Origin: Solilutibacter tolerans
Lineage (GTDB): Bacteria; Pseudomonadota; Gammaproteobacteria; Xanthomonadales; Xanthomonadaceae
Direction of reading: 5' to 3'
Length of the DNA: 64,000 bases
Assembly (NCBI RefSeq): GCF_900155935.1
Contig: NZ_FTLW01000003.1
Span: 310,001 to 374,000 of the forward strand
The notes below the pieces were generated by a model. That model did no database searches. It was given only the letters and a program-made list of their open reading frames with translations, and was not told where the DNA came from. Below, piece by piece: positions 17,701 through 26,552 of this stretch. The position numbers and the translations under genes are program-made. The first letter of the stretch is position 1, and the number at the start of each line of letters is the position of its first letter.

Positions 17701-19059
17701 TCAGCCGCCGCCGGTGGGCGCGTCTTGATCCTTGTCATCACGGGCTGCATTTGCGCGCAAGAGTGAAACGGCGAATCCGACCACTACCAAGGCAGCCAGC
17801 AGCAACACGCCCCAGAGCGCGTAATTTTTCCAATCCCGCGGGGCGCTCAGCGCTGCCGGATCGCTCATCTCACCCGGGCCTTCGATACGCGCGGATGCTG
17901 GTTGCCAGCCCACACCACGTTCGCCACGAATATCTGCCAGCAAGTCGGCGATGGGTGCATCCTGCCGAAGTTGCTGCGCACTGCCCGCGACCAAGCGATA
18001 GGGCGGCTTGCCCGATGCGACAAAGACCAGCACTTCCGGCAACCATGACAATCGCAGCTTGGGGGTCTCGACCACCGCTACATCGGATACCAGACGCCAA
18101 TAGCGTTGGCGAATCGGCACCAGCAATTGCGCGCGCGAGCGTTGTGTATCACCGATGCGGTACTGCGCCCACGGTCCAGCGCGCAGCTGCCATGGCGACT
18201 CGGCGTTGTCGCGGCTTTCCAGCCGCCAGGTCACGGCGCTGTTGCCCGGCAAAACAACGTCCGCCTGATCGAATGGTTGCAACCCGTCGACCAAGAATTC
18301 GAACGAACGGCGATCAGCTGCCACCACAGATGGCGAAAAATCCCGTGAATCCGGCGAGCGGACCTTGGCGGCTGGCGTGGTCTCGGCAAAGATCGCGGCG
18401 ACCGGAACGGCATCCCCGCTTGTTTGCGTCAAACGGAGATAGCGCGCGGCATTGTCCAGCGGTATGCGCAATTGGCTTAACACGCGACCACCACGAGCCA
18501 ATTGCAGCACGTTCGCATCGGTGGTGAGCAAGCGCCAGCTTGCAAGATCGTCGCTGCCTTCCACGCGGAACCGTGCTTCGACTTGCGCATCGGCCGCAAG
18601 TGACAGGTGAAGCGCCGTTACTGCCGAACGAAGCGCGCTGGCATCCACCAACCAGCTCTCCGCCGCGTGAGACGGACTTACACCCTCGCGTGCTTCTAGG
18701 CGCAACACGCGACCCTCACTGCTCTGCTGGCTGATGACGCGGATCTGCTGACTGGGAAACTGCGCACCGTTGGGCAAGACGAACCACGGCATCTCAATGC
18801 GCTCGGCCTTGCTTGCCACAGGCGCATCCACGTCGAATACCATCGTCGGCACCGGCTGACCATCCACATCAACCACCGTGACATCGCGCAAATCGGGGTT
18901 GACGGCCGTGTGATACACCGGCTCGGTGAGTTCGATGCGATAAGCACCTGCATCCGGCTCAGACAAGGTGACAGGCCATTGCCGCAGCCAGCCAGCCGCA
19001 GCCACGGTCAAACCCAATACGGGCAGCAAGCAAAGAGCGCGAAGCTTGGGCGATGTCAT
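17701..19059 (-). CDS. DUF3999 family exported membrane-anchored protein
   Basis: 452 residues. A signal peptide (about 1-25) is followed by a large periplasmic beta-rich region and one C-terminal membrane helix near residues 418-440 (YALWGVLLLAALVVVGFAV), ending in a short charged tail. This is the layout of DUF3999 proteins, which have no assigned function. It follows the DUF2339 gene with eight bases between stop and start, a pairing seen repeatedly in other genomes, suggesting the two work together at the envelope. An RBS-like GGGAG precedes the start at 19059. Confidence 0.8.
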   Translation of the reverse strand: MTSPKLRALCLLPVLGLTVAAAGWLRQWPVTLSEPDAGAYRIELTEPVYHTAVNPDLRDVTVVDVDGQPVPTMVFDVDAPVASKAERIEMPWFVLPNGAQFPSQQIRVISQQSSEGRVLRLEAREGVSPSHAAESWLVDASALRSAVTALHLSLAADAQVEARFRVEGSDDLASWRLLTTDANVLQLARGGRVLSQLRIPLDNAARYLRLTQTSGDAVPVAAIFAETTPAAKVRSPDSRDFSPSVVAADRRSFEFLVDGLQPFDQADVVLPGNSAVTWRLESRDNAESPWQLRAGPWAQYRIGDTQRSRAQLLVPIRQRYWRLVSDVAVVETPKLRLSWLPEVLVFVASGKPPYRLVAGSAQQLRQDAPIADLLADIRGERGVGWQPASARIEGPGEMSDPAALSAPRDWKNYALWGVLLLAALVVVGFAVSLLRANAARDDKDQDAPTGGG

Positions 19060-19067
19060 GACGATGT

Positions 19068-21773
19068 TTACTCCCTGGCGCGCGGCGGCGCGGGCGCGAG
19101 ATAGCCCACCACCGTACACAGCAAACCGTACGCGATGAACGAGCCAATGCCGAGCAGATTGCCCAGATGCTGTCGGTCAACCAAGACCAGTTTGGCGAGG
19201 ACCACGGCCATCAGCACTGCGGCCGCCAGCCACAAACCACGATGCCCGCGGCGCGAACCGATGACCCAGCCGATCACGCCCAACACACTCCACAACACCG
19301 TGAGCGTGGTTTGCGCCAGCGAGCTGGACAACAACGCTTCATCCCAGGGCACACCGCCCCAAAAATGCACGGCGCGCAGGGCCACACTGCTGACCCAAGC
19401 CAGTGCCACCAGGCCAATGACCAGCGCGCGTTGGCCGCGCACATCCAGCAGCCCACCTTTCGCCAGCCAACGAATACCGAGCAGCAAGATGGCCAGTTGA
19501 CTCAGCTCCAACGGATTGATCAGCGGCAACCAAGGCAGTGGCGATGCATCGCCACGCACGAAGAGGCCAAGCGAGAACGCCAGCCCCAGCAATACGACGT
19601 AAGTCTTGGCCAATCGCGGACGCCACGATGCGACATCCACCCATTGCGCACGTCGGCCACTCAGCCAATCCGGCCGGAAGGACAGCACCACTGACGCCGC
19701 CAGCCACGGCAGTAGCACGGCGGCATAACGCCAACCCTGCGCCAGTCCAAAACGCTGCGCCAGGTACTGACCCAACAAGGACAACACCAGCGGCCAGACT
19801 AGCCACCAAATCCATTGCGCCCAGCTGGCGATCTTGCTGCTGCCTTGGCGCAAGCAGGCCAGGCTGCGAATACCCAGAACCAAGTACACCGCCCAAGCAA
19901 GCCCACCCATGCCCGCGAACGGATGCGCGTGCATACCGCTTTGCCAAAGCGCGATGGGTAATGCCGATGCAAGCGCGGCCACCGCGATGCTTTCCAGCAT
20001 CGGTGCCTTTTCCATGCGCGCAACCTCGGCGCTGGCCCATGCCGTTACCGCAGCCAGCAGCAACCACCAGTCGGGGTGATGCAGGCGGATAGCGAAGCGA
20101 TCGATCTCGATGAGGTTGCCGCCCAACCACCACGCCAGACCCCAGGCCAATGCCACGGCGGCCAGCTGGCCATGCTTCGAGCGCCACAAGGCCCATGCGC
20201 TGGCGAAGCCGCCGATAGCGATGATCAGGCCGCTCATGTACATGCCATTGAGGACAGGTCGGAGCGCTTCTGCAATGCCATGCATGGCGGAAGCCCCATT
20301 GACCCCGACCAATGCGTTGCCATTCGCGAGGACATAAGCAAGCGCTGCTGCGACTTGCAGACCTCCGCCCGTCCACAGCGGCACGCGGCGTGATTGGCGC
20401 AGACCAAACATCACCAAGGCCGCGCCTTCCAGAGCGAACACGGCAGCGGTGACACGCGCCGAGAATGCCAGGGGTACCGACAACGTGGCAAAACCCACGG
20501 CCAGCAGGGCGTGCGCCTCGAACAAGGCCGAGAACCGCTCGCGACCGCGTTCCCACCACGCCAATGCAAGGTAGATCACCGCCAGTGCGACGGCGCAGAA
20601 CGCCAGTGCCATCGGGCGATCCGGCATCAATCCCGCTTGCGCCGAGAAAGCAACGAGCGGCGTGCCGAACAACAGACACCCATCAATGGGATCACGCAAG
20701 CGAGGTGCGCGACGACGCGCATGCAAAACCGGGATCAACAAGTAGATGACGAAGAACAGCAACAGGAAGGGTTGCGTGCTGCTGAGCAACTCGGGCCGAT
20801 ACTTCAACACGCCCCACGCAATGCCAATGCCCCAAGTGAAGACAAAGCCGAGCAGGAACAGGATGCGCCACGGCTTGACCCAGGCCACGCCAAAGATCGC
20901 AAGATTGAGCAAGGCGTAGTACGAGAACAAGGCGACATGGCTGCCGCTGCCATCGGACAACCAGATCGGCGCGAGGAAGCCCGCCAATACGCCCAGCACC
21001 GCCAACGTGCGCGAATCCTGCAGTACGGCCAACACGCCCATGCCAGCGATCAGCAACACGCTGATGCCGAAGGCGAGGCCGGTCGGAATAAGCCCATACA
21101 TCCGCGCTGCAGCGAACACCACCAACAGCAGTACGCCAATGGCACCGCCTTGCAGCGCCCGCGCAAATGCGGGCTTGTCACCGCGTTGCCGCCAGCCGAA
21201 CACCAAGCCCGCCATCGCGACCAGCGCAATGCCCGCCAAGCGCAACTCGATCGGCATACGCAGCCAACCCTGATCGCTGGCGTACTTGAGCAAGGATCCC
21301 ACGCCTACCAGCGATACCAACATGCCCACCTTCACCGGCACGTTACCGGTGCTGAACCATTGACGCAGACGACGGCCCAGCACTTGCATGCGGTCTTCGA
21401 CAGCCGTCTTGCGCGATGCTGCTGCGGGTGCTGGGCGCTGCCAGGACTCGGGCAACTCGGCCTTCACTGGCTGCGATTGTGCGGGCGATGCCGGGATCGG
21501 CGGCGGCTGCGCGGCAGCAGGGGGCACCTCAGCCAGTGGCGGCACAAGCTTTTCGGCCGGCACATCGACGCGCGGCGCAACAGGTGGACTGGGCGATGAG
21601 GCATCCAAGCCTTCATCGCGACCTTGCTGCCGTGCTTCCGTCATCAAGCCGACGATCTGGCTTTCCAACTCGGTCACCCGTCGCTTCAATCCACTGATCG
21701 ACGTCAACGCGATCACCAATAACACCGGCACCGCCAACACGGCGAGCGCCAACAGCATGAGCAAGCCTTCCAT
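19068..21773 (-). CDS. DUF2339 multi-pass inner-membrane protein
   Basis: 901 residues. After an N-terminal membrane helix comes a short coiled segment (LKRRVTELESQIVGLMTEARQQGRD) and a proline/alanine-rich linker (about 60-120). From about residue 160 on, some two dozen hydrophobic helices follow, including GNVPVKVGMLVSLVGVGSLLKYASDQGW, the DUF2339 hallmark. Function is unknown. The start at 21773 removes an odd 20-residue extension. It lies directly downstream of gap and upstream of DUF3999, splitting the glycolytic genes. Confidence 0.85.
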   Translation of the reverse strand: MEGLLMLLALAVLAVPVLLVIALTSISGLKRRVTELESQIVGLMTEARQQGRDEGLDASSPSPPVAPRVDVPAEKLVPPLAEVPPAAAQPPPIPASPAQSQPVKAELPESWQRPAPAAASRKTAVEDRMQVLGRRLRQWFSTGNVPVKVGMLVSLVGVGSLLKYASDQGWLRMPIELRLAGIALVAMAGLVFGWRQRGDKPAFARALQGGAIGVLLLVVFAAARMYGLIPTGLAFGISVLLIAGMGVLAVLQDSRTLAVLGVLAGFLAPIWLSDGSGSHVALFSYYALLNLAIFGVAWVKPWRILFLLGFVFTWGIGIAWGVLKYRPELLSSTQPFLLLFFVIYLLIPVLHARRRAPRLRDPIDGCLLFGTPLVAFSAQAGLMPDRPMALAFCAVALAVIYLALAWWERGRERFSALFEAHALLAVGFATLSVPLAFSARVTAAVFALEGAALVMFGLRQSRRVPLWTGGGLQVAAALAYVLANGNALVGVNGASAMHGIAEALRPVLNGMYMSGLIIAIGGFASAWALWRSKHGQLAAVALAWGLAWWLGGNLIEIDRFAIRLHHPDWWLLLAAVTAWASAEVARMEKAPMLESIAVAALASALPIALWQSGMHAHPFAGMGGLAWAVYLVLGIRSLACLRQGSSKIASWAQWIWWLVWPLVLSLLGQYLAQRFGLAQGWRYAAVLLPWLAASVVLSFRPDWLSGRRAQWVDVASWRPRLAKTYVVLLGLAFSLGLFVRGDASPLPWLPLINPLELSQLAILLLGIRWLAKGGLLDVRGQRALVIGLVALAWVSSVALRAVHFWGGVPWDEALLSSSLAQTTLTVLWSVLGVIGWVIGSRRGHRGLWLAAAVLMAVVLAKLVLVDRQHLGNLLGIGSFIAYGLLCTVVGYLAPAPPRARE

Positions 21774-21837
21774 CGCCTGTCCCTTTCTTGGATGCGCCAC
21801 TGTACCGCGCCCGGTGATTCGACTGCCCGACAACGAA

Positions 21838-21862
21838 AAAGCCCCGCACGAGGCGGGGCTTT
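21838..21862. terminator. Intrinsic terminator downstream of gap
   Basis: A 10-bp perfect stem AAAGCCCCGC / GCGGGGCTTT with a 5-base loop, 22 bases after the gap stop, with a T-run on the minus strand. It should end or attenuate gap transcription before the DUF2339 gene. Confidence 0.85.
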
Positions 21863-21884
21863 CGTCTGGCCTGGTCGATGCGGC

Positions 21885-22931
<1,047 letters not shown>

Positions 22932-23010
22932 CTAGCGAATCATGGATTGCCGGGCCTGACCTGGGCATTGTCCGACGCGATGCCCACCGCCAGGCGACTA
23001 TGCTGTGGGC

Positions 23011-23829
23011 ATGAACAACCCCATGACTCCACTCCTGCCGCGGCTCGCCCTGCTGCTTTTCATGGCCGCGATTTCCCTGCCCGCTGCGGCCTGGGGCCCA
23101 CAGGGCCACCGGCTTGTGGCCCGATTGGCCGATGCAGAGCTCAGCCCTGCGGCACGCCGTGAAATCAATCGCCTGCTCATCGGCGAGGCGGACCCCACGC
23201 TTGCCGGCATCGCCAACTGGGCGGATGACATCCGTGACCACGACCCGGTCCTCTATCGCCGCACCGCACGCTGGCATTTCGTCAACCTCGGCGAGCATGG
23301 TTGCGAATACATCGCCAAACGCGATTGCAAGAACGGGGATTGCGTCGTCGAAGCCATCCGCAAGCAGGCCGCGATACTGAAGGACCGCCACCAATCCTTG
23401 CTTGCCCGCAGAAATGCCTTGAAGTTCATCGTGCATTTCGTGGGCGACGTGCATCAACCCCTGCATGCCGGGTACGCACGTGACCGTGGCGGCAACGACA
23501 TCCAAGTAAACGATACGGGCTTCGGGACCAATCTGCACGCGGTGTGGGACAGCCGCATGTTGTTCCAGCAACGCCTGTCAGACGATGCCTATATCGATGC
23601 ATTGAATGCGATGCCCTTGGCCGTCGCCCTGGCGCGCGACCCGATTCCGCCCGCAGCGGCATCCTGGGCGCGGGACAGCTGCGCCATCGTGATGCAACCC
23701 GGCTTCTACCCCACCAGGCCCAGGCTAGATGCCAGCTACTTCCCTCTGTGGACGCCGGTGGCCGACACCCAAATGCGTCGTGCGGGGGCGCGATTGGCGC
23801 AATTGTTGAACGCGTCGCTGGCGCGTTAA
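23011..23829 (+). CDS. Exported S1/P1-type zinc nuclease
   Basis: 272 residues. A signal peptide ends at LPAAA so that the mature protein begins WGPQGH; in this family the N-terminal Trp amino group ligates zinc. Further trinuclear-zinc residues appear in NWADDIRDHD, WHFVNLG, FIVHFVGDVHQPLHAG and GGNDIQVN, with NLHAVWDS. The enzyme degrades single-stranded nucleic acids outside the cytoplasm. Upstream alternatives such as a GTG at 23005 are possible. Its stop overlaps the convergent DUF442 gene by four bases. Confidence 0.92.
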   Translation: MNNPMTPLLPRLALLLFMAAISLPAAAWGPQGHRLVARLADAELSPAARREINRLLIGEADPTLAGIANWADDIRDHDPVLYRRTARWHFVNLGEHGCEYIAKRDCKNGDCVVEAIRKQAAILKDRHQSLLARRNALKFIVHFVGDVHQPLHAGYARDRGGNDIQVNDTGFGTNLHAVWDSRMLFQQRLSDDAYIDALNAMPLAVALARDPIPPAAASWARDSCAIVMQPGFYPTRPRLDASYFPLWTPVADTQMRRAGARLAQLLNASLAR

Positions 23830-24365
23830 TCGACTGACAACACCTCGAGCACGCGCGCTTCGGTGCTCTTCATCCCGGCTTTGCGCCCGAACGCCAATGC
23901 GGCGTCATCCGCCATGCCTTCCGCCTCTGCGGCCATCAGTGCCAGCAATGCGCCGGCGCGGTTGGCCGACGCGCAATGCACCAACACGGGAGCACCGTTC
24001 GCGCTGCCGATCGCCTCGCTCAGCTTGCGCGCGTTGTCCGGCGTGATGGCCGCGCCATTGGCGACCGGTATCTGGATATAGCGCATCCCGGCAGCGCGCA
24101 CTTCCGATGCTTCGTCGCGCTCCTGCATTTCATCGGCCGGGCGCAGGTTGACGACCGTGGTCACGCCGCGCGCGGCGATTTCGTGCCAATCGGACGCTGC
24201 CGGCTGCCCCGCGCTGTAGAGATGTTCGCGCGGCTGAAGCAGCGTGACGCTGAGCGCCTGCGCCTCCGTGGCTTCGGGCGCTAACGCTTGCTTGTGCGCG
24301 GGTGCACAGGCCACGGCCGCCATCGACAGCAAGCCGGTCATCCAAGGCTTCGGGACTTGCATCAT
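23826..24365 (-). CDS. Exported DUF442/protein-tyrosine-phosphatase-like lipoprotein
   Basis: 179 residues. A signal sequence with a possible lipobox AVAC (Cys20) precedes a phosphatase-fold domain, with LYSAGQPAASDWHEIAARGVTTVVNLRP near the start and the active loop VHC131ASANR136AG. The loop is C-x4-R, as in DUF442 and rhodanese proteins, not the C-x5-R of true tyrosine phosphatases. In BigR-type operons a DUF442 domain is usually fused to a persulfide dioxygenase and acts in sulfur transfer. Here it is separate, exported and divergent from the bigR-like gene, so a periplasmic sulfur-handling role is an inference. Confidence 0.7.
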   Translation of the reverse strand: MMQVPKPWMTGLLSMAAVACAPAHKQALAPEATEAQALSVTLLQPREHLYSAGQPAASDWHEIAARGVTTVVNLRPADEMQERDEASEVRAAGMRYIQIPVANGAAITPDNARKLSEAIGSANGAPVLVHCASANRAGALLALMAAEAEGMADDAALAFGRKAGMKSTEARVLEVLSVD

Positions 24366-24396
24366 CCAACCTCGTGCAGCGTGCGAACATTCGCGC

Positions 24397-24425
24397 TTGT
24401 CTTAATATTAGATTTTTCTTATATT
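24397..24425 (+). promoter_or_regulatory. bigR promoter (TTGTCT-17-TATATT)
   Basis: TTGTCT at 24397-24402, a 17-base spacer and TATATT at 24420-24425. The predicted RNA start falls near 24432, at or after the ATGs at 24427 and 24433, so the transcript would be nearly leaderless. No Shine-Dalgarno precedes the gene. Confidence 0.65.
24404..24425. promoter_or_regulatory. AT-rich palindromic operator, probable BigR-like box
   Basis: The half sites AATAT-N-AGA and TCT-N-ATATT are arranged symmetrically around 24414.5 with eight of nine arm positions paired. The palindrome covers both -10 boxes of the divergent promoters and is the most AT-rich spot in this region. BigR-family repressors are known to bind AT-rich palindromes overlapping the -10; identity of the binder here is inferred from position. 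Confidence 0.65.
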
Positions 24426-24433
24426 TATGTCAA
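24405..24433 (-). promoter_or_regulatory. Divergent promoter for the DUF442 gene (TTGACA-17-TAATAT)
   Basis: On the minus strand a perfect -35 TTGACA (24433-24428), 17-base spacer and TAATAT -10 (24410-24405). The predicted RNA start lies near 24398, giving a leader of about 33 bases with a purine-rich CGAGG before the ATG at 24365. The -35 lies inside the first codons of bigR. Confidence 0.7.
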
Positions 24434-24756
24434 TGCATGGACTTGCCGCAAAAAAACTGCCTGACTCAAACCTGATGCGCCGGCACGTCAGCGACGCCGC
24501 ACGCATGCTGAAAGCGCTCGCCAACGAGAAGCGTCTCCTGCTGCTTTGCCAGCTGGTCGAGGGCGAATGTTCCGTGGGCGAATTGAATGCACGGGTGGAT
24601 CTCAGCCAATCCGCGTTGTCGCAACATCTGGCACTGCTCCGCGAAGACGGGCTGGTCACGACGCGGCGCGAGTCGCAAACCATCCATTACGCACTGGCCG
24701 AAGGACCGGCGCGCGACATCCTGAAGACCCTGCACGACATCTACTGCGCAGACTGA
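24427..24756 (+). CDS. BigR-like ArsR-family persulfide-responsive repressor
   Basis: 109 residues with a winged helix-turn-helix (about 23-90; recognition helix around SQSALSQHLALLRE). Two cysteines, C41 in LLCQLVEGE and C107 in IYC, occupy the positions of the redox pair in BigR/SqrR repressors, which form a disulfide or polysulfide bridge with sulfane sulfur and leave DNA; C48 is additional. Metal-binding CXC of ArsR proper is absent. It heads an operon with a persulfide dioxygenase and two YeeE/YedE genes. The start may be 24433, matching the predicted RNA start. Confidence 0.85.
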   Translation: MSMHGLAAKKLPDSNLMRRHVSDAARMLKALANEKRLLLLCQLVEGECSVGELNARVDLSQSALSQHLALLREDGLVTTRRESQTIHYALAEGPARDILKTLHDIYCAD

Positions 24757-24792
24757 ACCTGTCCACGGACGCATTTTGCTTGAGGGGATGCA

Positions 24793-25665
24793 ATGAGTAC
24801 TTCACCGATCGTCCAGTCGTTTTTCCACGCCGACAGTTCCACCTGGAGTCATGTCGTGCGCGATCCCGACACCTCCACGGCCGCCATCATCGACCCGGTG
24901 CTGGATTTCGATGTCGCATCCGGGCGCACCGGCACCGCGAGTGCGGAGGCGATGGTCGATTACATCGACGCGCATTCCTTGCAGGTGGCGTGGCTGCTGG
25001 AAACCCACGCGCACGCGGATCACCTCAGCGCTGCGCACTGGTTGCGCACCAAGCGCTTCCCCCGTGCACGCATCGGCATCGGCGAAGGCATTGCCACGGT
25101 ACAGAAGCATTTCCGCCCCATCTTCAATCTCGGCAAGCACTTCCCGATCGATGGCTCGCAATTCGACCATCTGTTTCGCGATGGCGAACGCTTCGACATC
25201 GGCGGTCTCGAAGCCCAGGTCATCGCCGTGCCAGGCCACACCAGCGACAGCAATGCCTTCCTGATCGGTGATGCGCTATTCGTCGGCGATTCGCTGTTCA
25301 TGCCCGATGGCGGCACTGCACGCTGCGACTTTCCCGGGGGCAGCGCGGCGACGCTATACCGCTCGATACAGCGTCTCTATGCCCTGCCCGATGCCACGCG
25401 CGTGTTCGTCTGCCACGACTATGCCCCCGGTGGGCGCGAACATCGCTGCGAAACCAGCATCGGCGACGAGAAGCACGGCAACATCCATGTCCGCACCGAC
25501 ACGCCCGAAGCCGAATTCGTGCCGCAGCGCGAAGCACGCGATGCCACGCTGGACATGCCCAAGCTGATCCTGCCCGCCGTGCAGGTCAACATCCGCGCGG
25601 GCGAGCTGCCCGACGCGGAAGGCAACGGCGTGCGTTACCTCAAACTTCCCATCGACCAACTTTGA
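24793..25665 (+). CDS. ETHE1-like persulfide dioxygenase (metallo-beta-lactamase fold)
   Basis: 290 residues, cytoplasmic. The metal-binding THAHADH (71-77), [19 protein letters not shown] and FVCHDY motifs give the single-iron site of ETHE1/Blh enzymes, which oxidise glutathione persulfide to sulfite. [16 protein letters not shown] is characteristic of this branch rather than of glyoxalase II. The enzyme lacks the N-terminal DUF442 domain of some Blh proteins; that function seems to sit in the divergent gene at 23826. GAGGGG precedes the start. Confidence 0.9.
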   Translation: MSTSPIVQSFFHADSSTWSHVVRDPDTSTAAIIDPVLDFDVASGRTGTASAEAMVDYIDAHSLQVAWLLETHAHADHLSAAHWLRTKRFPRARIGIGEGIATVQKHFRPIFNLGKHFPIDGSQFDHLFRDGERFDIGGLEAQVIAVPGHTSDSNAFLIGDALFVGDSLFMPDGGTARCDFPGGSAATLYRSIQRLYALPDATRVFVCHDYAPGGREHRCETSIGDEKHGNIHVRTDTPEAEFVPQREARDATLDMPKLILPAVQVNIRAGELPDAEGNGVRYLKLPIDQL

Positions 25666-25669
25666 CGCC

Positions 25670-26095
25670 ATGGAAACCGCCTTCACTCCCGCCACGGCCT
25701 TGATCGGCGGCGCACTGATCGGGCTCGCTGCCACATGCTTGTATGCGGGCATCGGGCGCATAGCCGGCATGAGCGGCATCGTCAACACCGCATTGGAACA
25801 GCGCGAAGGTCGTGGCTGGCGAGCGGCTTTCATCGCGGGGCTCATGCTTGCAGCAGGCGTGTGGCTATCCCTGTCGGGCGCATCGCCACGTGGCAGTTTC
25901 CCGTTGCCGTGGCTCATCGCCGCGGGTCTCTTGGTTGGCTTCGGCACGCGCCTGGGCAATGGCTGCACCAGTGGCCACGGCATCTGCGGCCTGGCGCGCT
26001 TGTCGATGCGATCGCTCTTGGCGGTGCTGGCGTTCATGGCAAGCGGCATCGCCACTGTTTACGTGCTGCGACACGTGCTGGCGGTGCTGGCATGA
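25670..26095 (+). CDS. YeeE/YedE (DUF395) half-transporter 1
   Basis: 141 residues with about four membrane helices. The family motif [17 protein letters not shown] spans 97-112, with C99 and C106 in the positions that relay sulfur through YeeE-type thiosulfate channels. It matches the first partner of the two-component PmpA/PmpB-type proteins found in BigR operons, thought to move small sulfur compounds. It starts four bases after the dioxygenase and overlaps the next gene by four bases. Confidence 0.88.
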   Translation: METAFTPATALIGGALIGLAATCLYAGIGRIAGMSGIVNTALEQREGRGWRAAFIAGLMLAAGVWLSLSGASPRGSFPLPWLIAAGLLVGFGTRLGNGCTSGHGICGLARLSMRSLLAVLAFMASGIATVYVLRHVLAVLA

Positions 26096-26502
26096 AGCGC
26101 ATCGTCATCGCATTGATCGCGGGCATGCTGTTCGGCCTGGGATTGGCGCTCTCCGGCATGACCAACCCCGACAAGGTGCTGAACTTTCTCGACATCAGCG
26201 GACGATGGGATCCGTCATTGGCCTTGGTGATGGGCGGCGCGCTGCTGGTGTCCGTGCCCGGCTTTGCGTGGACACGTGCTCGCCGGGTTTCGTTCTGCCG
26301 CGATGACCTCTCAGATACATCATCCAGGAAAGCCGATGGCCGCCTGCTGCTGGGCAGCGCGCTGTTTGGCATGGGCTGGGGCATCGCCGGTTATTGCCCG
26401 GGGCCTGCGCTGGCCAACCTGACGCAGACAGCCGAGGCCGTCATTTTCGTGGTGGCGATGCTGGTGGGTTCGCAGCTTGCCCGCTTGCTGCATCGCGGCT
26501 GA
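26092..26502 (+). CDS. YeeE/YedE (DUF395) half-transporter 2
   Basis: 136 residues, about four membrane helices. It begins [23 protein letters not shown] and has [11 protein letters not shown] and [11 protein letters not shown], with a single conserved C102, as in the second member of split YeeE pairs. The ATG overlaps the upstream TGA (ATGA), so the two halves are translationally coupled and likely form one channel. No TusA/YeeD sulfur carrier lies next to it. Confidence 0.88.
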   Translation: MKRIVIALIAGMLFGLGLALSGMTNPDKVLNFLDISGRWDPSLALVMGGALLVSVPGFAWTRARRVSFCRDDLSDTSSRKADGRLLLGSALFGMGWGIAGYCPGPALANLTQTAEAVIFVVAMLVGSQLARLLHRG

Positions 26503-26552
26503 TGGCACAAGGCAACGAGGCGTCTTGACGTCTGCGCGCGTATCCTCTGGAC

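Noticed and set aside
20394-21599. Open frame of 401 codons opposite the DUF2339 gene
   Set aside because: Composition is Gln/His/Arg-rich and mirrors the membrane protein on the other strand.
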